Shown: positions 54,587 to 64,000 of the stretch, in pieces | Layout: each line of letters begins with the position of its first letter | How positions within the stretch are numbered: the stretch's first letter is position 1 | NCBI GenBank assembly: GCA_025667525.1 | Contig: CM046875.1 | Location: forward strand, 436,244,617 to 436,308,616 | Source of the DNA: Glebionis coronaria | Lineage: Eukaryota > Streptophyta > Magnoliopsida > Asterales > Asteraceae | Direction: 5' to 3' | Length of the DNA stretch: 64,000 bases | The notes under the pieces: generated by a model | The model's database searches: none | Told to the model about the DNA's origin: nothing | Seen by the model: only the letters and a program-made list of their open reading frames with translations | Program-made: the position numbers and the translations under genes

Positions 54587-57184
54587 TTAGTTCCTATGGT
54601 GAACCCACTTTCCAGTGGGTTCCCTGAATTGCTTGTTAGCAACTCTTGTGTTCCTGAAAAACTTTTGGCGTTGGGATGGACAGTTCATAGTTTCATGGTT
54701 ATAACTCCCACAGATATCACACCCAGGGAAGTCACCACACTCGTCTGAGTGATGGTTTGTGAACCCACAGAATTTACAGGGAGGATAAGAATTGTAATTT
54801 CCCTGTTGTCTTTTGGAACTCTGTGGTCTGTCCCTAGAGGGTGTCTGAGCTCTTTTAGCTGCCATGTGTCTGTCATGATCTAAGGTCGAGTGGTGAGTAT
54901 TCTTACAAACATTGCAATAAGGTTTGATTAACCTTTCCCCTTTGGGTTCACCTAGGACTGACTTAGGTTCATGAGAAGTAGAGCATTCAGCGGAAGGCTT
55001 AATGTGTTGTTTCAAGAGTTCTACTTCTTTCATAAGAGACAACAGGCGATCTTCAGTGGTGGGGTCAACCTTATTCACAGCTTTAGTAGAAACAGGCTTA
55101 AAAGCTACTTGTTTACCAGTTGGTTTAGCAGGCACACGAAAAACTTTGGCTGGAGGATTCTCAATATCTATCTTAAGTTCATCCTTAGCAGATCTAGAAG
55201 AACTGCTAGGTTCAACTCCAGAGAGTTTAGGCAGGGGTGGAAGCTCAGCCACATCTTCAGAGACAGGGTCATTAGTCAAAGAGGTATCTGACATATGAAT
55301 AGTCTCTGTAGATTTAAAGACAATGTCTTTGGGTTTGGTGATAATCCTCAGCTTTTTATGCTTAGCAGTTATATCCCTGTTTAAGTCAGCAGGCACTTCA
55401 TCCCTAAGCAATTCATCAATAGTAAACCTAGCACACAGCCATTTTTCAATAACTTTGTTTAATTCAGTGACTTGATCATTTAAAGCTAAGTTTTTCAAGG
55501 TTAATCTAGCTACTTCATTTTGCAGGGATATTTTTTCTAAGTTAACCCGCCTGAGAGTTTCACATTCAGCCTTAGCATTAATCATTTCAGTTTTAACAGA
55601 GTGAAACTTGTCAAGTAGGTTCTTCCTTTGTTCCTCAACAAAGTGCAAGTCAACAATGGTGTAATCAAGGACATGCTTACGTTCATCACAATCAGTCATA
55701 GATAAAAGCCTGTGTACCTTTTTCATTGTGATGTCAACCCATTGTCCTGATCTTGCATCACCTTTTCCAACAGCTGGTTCATCCTCAGCTATCGCCATAA
55801 AAGCCCTGACTCTTGTGGTGTCTTCTTCATCTGAAGTTAATGGTTCATCATTCCAATCATAGGTTTTAGCAACCAACCCTTTCTCAGCCTTTTTCTCACC
55901 ACCTTTCTTTTTGGACATAGCTTCAATCTTCAAGTTCATATGTTCTAACTCAGCCTTAAGTGCCTTGTACTTATTTTTGTAATCTTTCTTCTCAGTGTCT
56001 GAAGAATTGGATTGAGATGAGTTGTTATGTTGTTTGAACTTGTAGGGTTTGGATGAAGATGATGGATAAGAGGGTGAGGATGTTTTGGTGGAAGGACATT
56101 CTTTTTGAAAATGTCCAAGCTTTCCACAGGCAAAACATGTTTCTTTTGACCTGTCAGTTGGTTTGCTAGCTGATCCTACTCTTCCAGATCTTTTGTAGTA
56201 TCTTCTTTGGTTGGCTAGCAGTGCTCTTTCATGAAATTCTGCATTGAGGTCTGACAAGAACTCTTGGCTGCTACGGGTATCTTCTTCAATATCAGAATCG
56301 CTGTCAAGAGGATGTGTTGCAGAGATCAAAGCTTTGGAAGATGCTCCTTGGACTACAAATCTTTCAGTCTCTGATTTGTAGATAGTATCGATCAGCCCTT
56401 CTTCATAATTGTACTTTCCATAGAGCTGAGCAAGGGTATCATTTTTGATTGAGTTGTTAACTCTCTGAGTCTGATTCATGCTCAGCCACTTTCTTGGAAG
56501 GCTGTTGACAAAAGTGGCATTGATCTCAGCTTGACCAATAGTAACATCATTCATAGCGAGGTCATTTAGAAGAATCTTCAGCCTAGTATAGGTTTGCTGA
56601 ACTTTTTCACCTTCAAGAGACTTAAAGGCATTAAACTGAAGTCTGAGTGCCTGAATCTTTGTCTCTCTTGTTTCAGAGGGTCCTTGATGGCCAAGAATGA
56701 GGTATGTCCACATTTGTTTAGCTGTGGGACACTGAATGACAGACTTCATGATATGCTTTGGAAGACAGGAAATTATGATGCTTTTGAGACGTTTATCTTG
56801 GTTTGCTAATTTCCTATCAGCTGCGGTCCATTGTTTGACAGGCTTGGGAAGAGGGTTTTCTTCAGTAGAAGTAAGTGCCATGGGAATATATGGACCATTT
56901 TCTAAAATTTCTAAGAGAAAAGGTTCAAGTCCATCAAGGTATACAAGAAATTGACTCTTCCAACTGGCAAAGTCTTCTTCATCAAAGACTGGTACACTGG
57001 TTACGTGTGATCCACCTCTTGAGTCAAGAAGTTGGGGTAGATCATCATCATTTGGTGGGGGGGGTAAGTCTTGGTGAAGATGGGTTTCTGGAAGGTGAGT
57101 GTGGGCTATAGGTTTCCGGCATGGTGGATCTTGATTATAAAACGGAGAACGATGTTTCTTGAAGGTTTTAATATCAAACACCAC
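54587..57184 (-). CDS. Copia C gag
   Basis: A UBN2-type gag domain ([14 protein letters not shown] about 56970 to NSLPRKWL about 56500), the zinc knuckle [14 protein letters not shown] (about 56140-56100), a Lys/Glu-rich coiled coil (about 55990-55880 and 55660-55430), and two further Cys/His clusters near the end ([17 protein letters not shown] about 54910-54860; [14 protein letters not shown] and [14 protein letters not shown] about 54770-54690). It ends GKWVHHRN then TAA (54587). No ATG lies in this frame before the gag domain. A well-placed ATG at 57122 (CACCATGCCGG), 60-odd bases after the primer site, is in another frame that joins at the G8 run 57057-57064, so a one-base slippage there probably disrupted the natural start. 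Confidence 0.85.
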   Translation of the reverse strand: MVFDIKTFKKHRSPFYNQDPPCRKPIAHTHLPETHLHQDLPPPPNDDDLPQLLDSRGGSHVTSVPVFDEEDFASWKSQFLVYLDGLEPFLLEILENGPYIPMALTSTEENPLPKPVKQWTAADRKLANQDKRLKSIIISCLPKHIMKSVIQCPTAKQMWTYLILGHQGPSETRETKIQALRLQFNAFKSLEGEKVQQTYTRLKILLNDLAMNDVTIGQAEINATFVNSLPRKWLSMNQTQRVNNSIKNDTLAQLYGKYNYEEGLIDTIYKSETERFVVQGASSKALISATHPLDSDSDIEEDTRSSQEFLSDLNAEFHERALLANQRRYYKRSGRVGSASKPTDRSKETCFACGKLGHFQKECPSTKTSSPSYPSSSSKPYKFKQHNNSSQSNSSDTEKKDYKNKYKALKAELEHMNLKIEAMSKKKGGEKKAEKGLVAKTYDWNDEPLTSDEEDTTRVRAFMAIAEDEPAVGKGDARSGQWVDITMKKVHRLLSMTDCDERKHVLDYTIVDLHFVEEQRKNLLDKFHSVKTEMINAKAECETLRRVNLEKISLQNEVARLTLKNLALNDQVTELNKVIEKWLCARFTIDELLRDEVPADLNRDITAKHKKLRIITKPKDIVFKSTETIHMSDTSLTNDPVSEDVAELPPLPKLSGVEPSSSSRSAKDELKIDIENPPAKVFRVPAKPTGKQVAFKPVSTKAVNKVDPTTEDRLLSLMKEVELLKQHIKPSAECSTSHEPKSVLGEPKGERLIKPYCNVCKNTHHSTLDHDRHMAAKRAQTPSRDRPQSSKRQQGNYNSYPPCKFCGFTNHHSDECGDFPGCDICGSYNHETMNCPSQRQKFFRNTRVANKQFREPTGKWVHHRN

Positions 57185-57190
57185 TCTGAT
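57184..57190 (-). other. remnant of Copia C primer-binding site
   Basis: The minus strand reads ATCAGAG, the inner seven bases of TGGTATCAGAG. The outer bases and the 5' LTR are absent; a Gypsy LTR begins at 57191. Confidence 0.5.
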
Positions 57191-60100
57191 TGTGACAATC
57201 TGTCAATTTATGGTTGATATTTTATTCTTGAATATTATTTAAAAACCTTATTTTAATGTTACAATATGAACTCACTTATTTTTGGGAAGAAATTTGGAAT
57301 TTGGAGTAGCATCGACTACGTCTAAACCGGAGGATTCTACGTTACGTGCTTACGTTTACATACACCGTCTTTGGTGGCAGTCCGACATTTTAGAAAATAA
57401 ATTTGTCCATAAATATTATTTTGGAGTTTTAAATTTGTGTTGGTTCATAAACTCACAAATTTACGAGAAGAGATTAGGACTTACGATTTTATTTTAACGT
57501 CTTTTACGACTAAACCAGAAACCTTAGGATTACGTATTTACGTTTTCGAACTCCGTTTTCGATGAGACAATTTTTATTGGATTCGTTTTGTGACGTTGAT
57601 TCATAATTTATAAAAAACGTTTTTCGTAAAACGACCCGAGGGCACACAAATCGAGGAAACTAGAATCGAGGAGTACCCGTAAATAAATGGGGATGAGACA
57701 AGTGGGACACTTGTCCCACCCCCAAAACCCACGGCTAACTTGCTACACCACACCAACCTTGGTGTCAAGTGTTAGCTAAGTAACCAACACATGTCGTAAG
57801 CTTACAATGTAAGCTAACAATACACAAAAACCATTAACAAAACAATCTACCACTCACACACTCATGCAATACCACTCAAAAACACACACAATCCTCTCTC
57901 TAACTCCATTTTTGGTCGTCCCATATAGCCTCCAAAACACCACCTTCATATGATTTTTAACCACAAAATCCTATGTAATTTACACCTATGTTGAAGCCCT
58001 TTCAAAACCCTATTGATTGGTGGTACTTATAACATCCATGGAGGAGTTTTCATGGTGTCATGAGGCTGATTTTCCACAAGGAGTTCATGGAGCATGATGG
58101 TCTTGAAGATGGTCATGGATATCCACAAGTTTCTCCATCAAAAACCATGTCAAAATCATAACCTACATCAAGTTGGTGGTATAAAGATTGTCCTCCTCAA
58201 CTTCTTATTATTTTGATTATGTAAACTTGTATTTTATTTCCTATTGTATATATTTATGATGATTATATGATGATAAAAATGTTATGTGGGGATTTGTTGT
58301 TGATAATCATGGATAAAAAGGTGAAAAACCATATGAAACAAGGTTAAAATCTTGATTAATTTACATGGCTGTATAAAACAGTAAGTAAACAGGTCATGGA
58401 CTGATAATATGATGAAATAGAATCCATTTACAGTAAGCTAAATGTCTTGTACACATGTGAAAGTTGGCCATGCAATGGAATCAAAATAATGAGTGAGATA
58501 TGATCAAAACAAGTTTAGGGTATAAATCTGAAGTTACTGTTTTGGACGATTTTTAGAAAATACTTAAAGGATGATTCAACAGTAGCTATAGAAGAGTTAA
58601 ATGTAGCAAATATCATGTAGTTTATGTGATAAAAATTTGAGCTTCTATCTCCATGTAGAACTCAAGATATGGCATTTTTGGTGAAGATGAAGTTAAAAAT
58701 CAGATTTTTGGAAATTAAAGAATAATACTATTATATAAGCACTCACATTTTAATATATAAAGTGTAAAATAAAAACCCACTAACTTATAAAACTTATTTA
58801 TATAAATATATAAAAGGTGTAATAAGTGTATAAATGATAAAAGTGGAAACTTGTTAAGTTCATTAAGTAATAAAAACTATAAATATGATTTTCACGACTT
58901 TTTCGGCTATTGCCGTAAAATTAACGTTTTTATTAAATAAAACTTAGATGGTTGGACCCGTCTAATGAAAACTTTATAAAACTTATATACTGATATGTAG
59001 ACATGTATAACAAGTAAAAACCGATAAAACCCGAACTATAGGGCATACGGACATTAACAAGTTAAATAAACATATTGGACTAATAAATGGACTAAGTAGG
59101 ATAAAAACTTGTAAAAAGAATCTATTGGGCTTAACCCATTTAGGCCCAACTTGGAAAGTATACATACTGATAATATAGGTACAAAATGGATTAAAATAAG
59201 TTAAATAACTTATAATAAGCTTATTGGGCTTAAGACACGTAAACGGGTAAAACTAGTAAACTAGTATAAAAGTTATCGACATATAACACTAAAAGGAGTA
59301 AACGAGAATATGTAAACCCACTTGATCATCATATATATATAATCATCATATGTATACATAATTGATATTTTTATAAAGTCATTGGACAAACGTCTAAGAC
59401 CAATTATTATTTATATAGGTTTCCGTGATTGAAGCACGTACCGTACGTCCGAATTGCCGATCACCCGCCTTCCCATATCAACGTGAGTTCATAGCCTCGC
59501 ACTCTTTTAAATGTTTTATAAATGTTTTATAAACCCGCGAGGGAGATAACATGTTAGTTTTATAAAAATAGGACACCATTTGTCCCGATTGTTTGTTTAC
59601 TGATTTTTGGACCCGAATGATTGAATGACCCGATTGTATGACCCGATAAATGATTAATGGACCCGATAGATGAAATAAAATGGATTATTAAAGTTAGGTT
59701 ATGTCACTTAAAGTCCCATTAGCATGAATTGTGAACTACCGGGAGTTGGTAGACGCTTATGCATTTAATAGTACTATTTGGGGACGATCACCCCAGTTCG
59801 CGCCTTGACGGTTGATCCCCGTCGTGCCACATTGATTGGTAAGCGAATTTATGTATGAGAAGATTTCCAATAGCGTGACCTTTGTGACGACACGCTACTT
59901 TAGATGGGCAAAATTGGTATCGGGTTAGCTACCCGTTGTTGGTTTAGTAAGGTAACAATGTCATGCGGCTTATAATAATCCGAATTAACAAAATACTAAT
60001 AGACGCTCCGAATTACGATGTATTGCCTGACTAGCAATACAGGGTCATACTATTGATATTATGATTGTATTTTGGTTTTCATAACCATATTCATATAACG

Positions 60101-60640
60101 GTTTTTATTTGATTTTATACAACGTCATAAGACGTATTGTATGATGTTTTTACGACATTGGCTCGTATATTGATTTTAAGGCAAATGCCTATATTATGAT
60201 TTTCGATAAGGATTTATATAAAATGATTTTGGCTATTTTTCGGCCTATTACAATGATTTGTACGAATTGATTTTTGGTACTAATTTTATACCAAAGTTAT
60301 ATTGATGGAATTTATTAAACTCTATGAATTCACTCGGCGTTATCGCTGACCCTTTTCTTTTAACATGTTTTATCTCAGGTACTTGAAGGTAATTCTCGGG
60401 AAGACGACAAGAATTCATGGCCCGCACTTAAACAATATTTTTCCATTCAAACACTTTGTAAAACTTTTGTATGCAATGTAATGACTTGGGACCTATGTAA
60501 CTTTGATGTTTATGAATGGAAATGATTTATTATTAAACGACGCGATTTTTATGCGTTGTCTATGATGTGAGTAATGTGCTATCCCGTAACACCAACTAGT
60601 CTTCCGCTGAACTGAGTTGTATAAATTTGGGGGTGTTACA
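57191..60640 (+). mobile_element. Tekay-like Gypsy LTR (LTR3), 3.45 kb, 5' LTR of element D
   Basis: Starts TGTGACAATCTG and ends TTGGGGGTGTTACA, followed by a primer site. A TATA box TATAAAAG lies at about 59264. The donor-like CAACGTGAGTTCATAG (59479-59494), a GGGGACGATCACCCC hairpin (about 59779) and acceptor-like ACATGTTTTATCTCAG (ending 60378) match LTR1 and LTR2. Its 3' LTR is beyond the window. The size is in the range of large Tekay LTRs. Confidence 0.75.
59483..60378 (+). other. candidate intron inside LTR3
   Basis: Donor CAAC|GTGAGTTCATAG and acceptor TTTTATCTCAG|GTACTTG, 896 bp, with a pyrimidine-rich CCCTTTTCTTTT stretch ahead of the acceptor. Same motif order as in LTR1 and LTR2. 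Confidence 0.45.
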
Positions 60641-60643
60641 GTT

Positions 60644-60655
60644 TGGTACCAGAGC
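60644..60655 (+). other. primer-binding site of element D
   Basis: TGGTACCAGAGC, one change from TGGTATCAGAGC, followed by GTTATAGAGAAC as in the outer element at 2.1 kb. Confidence 0.8.
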
Positions 60656-63284
60656 TCTCGTTATAGAGAACGAAAGATTTTTAAAACCAAGGTTTTGAAT
60701 AAAACATTTCAAAATCTTTTTACTAAAAACATTTTTCTAAAAATGTCTAAAAATCTTTTGACTATAACGGTGCCGAAGAATTCCCGAGTTACCGACAAGG
60801 CCAAGACTGAGAAGTGTTATTTTAATATATATATAACTTGGATTATATATATGATGTAATTTTATTACATGACTGATTGATGATTATTTTGATATTTATA
60901 CGAGGTATTTATACGACGTCGATTGTCACAAGTAACCCTAAATCCCCTAGTAACTTAATCAAAGGTATTCTCGTAGGAATTCTAGCTATCCTAGATCTAA
61001 ACCAAGTTGTGGATATTTATGATCCCAACAAATGGTTGATATTCGTAGAAATGTAGATAGTAGTTGATTGTGATATTGAAAAAGAATTGGCGAGATTAAA
61101 ACTGATATCGATGTCATGACGATCTTTCCTTATAGAGTGGAGTTGGACAAAACACTACCACCTAGAAAGATGTCATTTGATTCGTTGTCATCCAATTCTT
61201 AAATTGAAATCGAAAGGGTGAATGTTGCACTGGAGGCTGTTATTGGAACCATTACCCAAAAGCCTCATGCCACTAATACCTTTCCGAGAAGTCTAGTTGA
61301 ATGATCAAGTCATTTCATATTAATGACTCATTTGATAATTGTTGTTGTAAGAGATATAGAATTGGAAATTAAGTGTTGATTCATATTGAGATTGTATTGC
61401 CTTTACAAGGCCGAAGGATAAGATTGAAAGTATTGGAAAATGAGGTAGGATATTGAATTGAGTATAAAATTGATTGAAACTTGAATAAAGTAAAAAAAAA
61501 AAAAAAAAAATTTTAACCCGTATGGAATATAAGATTGTTAAGAGGAAGTCGTTAAGTCCTGTGATTGAATTATAAGGTTTTAATTGACTGTTGATTCGTT
61601 TTAAGTGTTGTTCCTAGGCCATTGTCCACTAACGAGGATGCCCAGTGTCCAATAAATAAATTGAAGAAATCTTCTTCTGAATTGAGACCGATGGATCTTC
61701 TGGGACATGTGGAACACCTAATGACTCTTGTAGATTAGTATTCATTGAGGTATCTTTTAAAAATAATCCCTAACCTAACTGTGACATCAGTTGGTAGGAT
61801 GAGTTCTGAGAATTGTATGACATAGTGACACGTAATGTGTTACGGTACAATTTTGACTTGTTTGTTATTAATGAAAAAGATTACCTTTGATTGCTAAATT
61901 CTACATGTATCGATGTTATCTATCCTTTATTGCTTTATCCTAATGTTCGCATTAGTGATGCAACCATTGAACGAGTACTCATCTTGATTTGAGTTACGTT
62001 GTGGATTATTCTTTTGAGTGCCATCGAGATCATGAACCTCATGATTAATTGGCTAAGCTCATTTCCTATTCTATTGTGGTTAGTTCTTGGTAAACAACTC
62101 TTCATCACTCTTTTGTAGATCACACATTGTTTTTATAAAGTTAAAACGGTATCCTTTGAGAAAATTTAATTTTCAACACAATGAGGATTATTCAAAGTAA
62201 GATTTAAAAGTGATTGATATCAAAATAAAGTTGCTTATAAAACACTTTGGAAAAACTTATTGTTTTCATAACAAAGAAAATATTTGTAAATTTATTTTTG
62301 GATTCTTATTTAAGAATCAAGCATGAAAATGATTTTACTATAAACATGGATGATAAAATTTTGACGAACTGAGTATTGCATCGTTAATCTTGAAATTGTA
62401 TATAGTTGCGCGCCTACATACAATTTGGAATGGACTATGCAAGACTGATTAGTAGTCACCATAAAACTAATGAATAAACACTAAATATTCTTTGAAGATT
62501 GTGAAAGATTAAGATTTATGAGATCTGCAAGAAGTGAAAAAAAATAAGGACATAGTGTTAGGGACACCTACATATGTGCCTGTATCCTCTATTCTTCTAA
62601 GTCGAATTTACTCATCTGTGGAAATTGTCTTATTTGACAATTGACAATTCTTTCTTGTCCAATTCTCCCGTAGCGAGATTCTTAGGAAAAATATCTGATT
62701 ACCGAGTGTTGATACCCGACTGGATGTATTGACGTTCTTATCATTTCGTATGATTTGATTTCATTTGAATGACGTGGGTAACGATCTGAGGAGCTTTCGA
62801 ATGCGTACTCAAATTATGAAAACATGGGATATATTCATATTCGTTAAATGTTTTCGTCTGTACCTGATTTGAAATTCTCTCGCGTAAATTATGAGTTGAC
62901 CTTACTCTTTTAATAGTAGATGTGTCTCCTGATATCCATGAACTTGTGAAGGATTATGAATTATTATTAGTCTTTTGAGAAGTTCACATCTTATCGACGG
63001 CAATGAAACTGGAAAGTTGATAATGTCAGTAAAATGGATTGATTGATTATGACATGACGACATTGTCTCAATTGATGGGAACTCGAGTAGAATTCCCCTA
63101 AATGATAAGATGTTGATTATCAAAAGTGATCTGAATAATTCTTGATGGATGATTATCCTGTATTAAGACTTGAACTTATACCGTGAATGATTGTGAATTA
63201 GTAATAGATATTATAATCTAGAAGGAACTTAATATGTATTTATTAAAAGATATTTATCTTATCTGAATTTAAGGAATTACCATA
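60656..63284 (+). other. decayed interior of Tekay-like element D
   Basis: No frame above 80 codons. A stretch near 61160-61300 (PPRKMS.. then IERVNVALEA) may be a relic of a gag N-terminus; otherwise gag and protease are unrecognisable. A run of about 22 A lies at 61493-61514. Confidence 0.45.
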
Positions 63285-63720
63285 CAACTGAGAGAGTTGT
63301 CGGAGAAAGATTTTATCATACCAAGCCTGTCATCCTGAAGAGCTATGGTGTTATCATTCCTTATATTTATAGATTATTGTGACTGAGTAAATTGACAATC
63401 GAAAACGATATCCATAACTCGAAATGGAAGATTTGTTCGATCATTTACAAGGTTCTACTGTATGTTTTAAAGATTTGATCCACGACATGGTTATCATCAA
63501 CTTCGCATCTGCGGAAGAGATTATCTATTCCAATCACTACATCCGGTACTTGTAATGAACATTATGAGTTCCACGTGATGTCGTTTGGATTGACTAATAC
63601 ACATGTAGTATTCATAAATTTGATGAATCACGTATGTAGGCTGTAATTTGATAAATTCATGCTCGTGATCATTAAGGACTATTTGTTTGTATATAAGAAT
63701 AAGAATGAGTTAATAATTAT
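63285..63720 (+). pseudogene. Tekay-like RT fragment (heavily decayed)
   Basis: Scattered but collinear RT matches across frames: RELSEKDFIIP (63289), an IDYCD relic of the IDYREL motif (about 63369), EDLFDHLQGS (about 63428), EHYEFHV followed by FGLTNT (about 63560-63600) and a DKF relic near 63650 where the catalytic YIDD segment should be. At least eight stops. This places element D in the Gypsy chromovirus group with the same orientation as LTR3. Confidence 0.7.
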
Positions 63721-64000
63721 TAATAAGAATGCCCTTAATTGGCTAAACAGTGTAAACCTGAACCTTGAATAATTAACACATGATTAAAGACTTGAACCTT
63801 TACATGATTAGACTATGTGGTTAAAAGGATAATGGAATGTAAATTGACTCTTCAAAAATTAAGAGCCCTTTTAAGACTTTGGATTTTACCAAAAAGAAAT
63901 GAAAATATGTTTTGACAAATGTGTTAATAAAGGATTTTAAAGGGATTATTCCCTTATACACAAAACATTTAACTAAACTTCTGTTTAGGGGTAAATGTTT

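Overview
This window is plant nuclear DNA made almost entirely of nested LTR retrotransposons. I see no convincing host gene, tRNA, rRNA or CRISPR array. The element families suggest a daisy-family (Asteraceae) plant: SIRE-like Copia elements with an extra third gene, Tekay-like Gypsy elements with an extra pre-gag ORF, an Athila-like Gypsy, and a Tat-like Gypsy with an antisense ORF. That assignment rests on recognition only.

Layout. 1-2097 is the end of a Tekay-like Gypsy LTR (LTR1), followed by its primer site, a long TA microsatellite, a pre-gag coiled-coil ORF, gag and a decayed protease (to about 17.9 kb). The pre-gag ORF is split by Copia A (3110-15105, target duplication ACACC). A second old Tekay-like LTR (LTR2, about 18.19-20.28 kb) cuts off an antisense Tat ORF (20280-20763, minus) that has its own TATA box and sits next to a Tat LTR fragment. 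An Athila-like element on the minus strand (21620-42904, no integrase) was inserted into that Tat LTR. Copia F (26745-38893, target duplication CCCTT, LTRs about 99% identical) split the Athila polyprotein. Copia B (minus, from 42905) lies in the Athila 5' LTR, and Copia C (minus, about 45.8-57.19 kb) lies in the extra ORF of B. Exactly at the primer site of C a third Tekay-like LTR begins (LTR3, 57191-60640), with a decayed interior reaching a broken reverse transcriptase at 63.3-63.7 kb.

How the parts work. Copia C is the best preserved. It has gag, then protease-integrase-RT-RNase H with one in-frame stop, then an extra gene that looks like a self-contained unit: TATA box, CT-rich leader, ATG in plant context, and a 730-bp candidate intron with matched donor and acceptor phases and about four 105-bp tandem repeats inside. 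Copia A has the same kind of extra gene, more decayed. In A and C the gag-pol boundary resembles a 3' splice site.

The most interesting signals are the candidate intron inside the extra gene of Copia C, a candidate intron inside all three Tekay-like LTRs (matched donor and acceptor contexts and an internal GGGAT..ATCCC hairpin), the 3' splice-site-like gag-pol junctions, and the antisense TATA-driven Tat ORF. All are read by eye and need transcript data.
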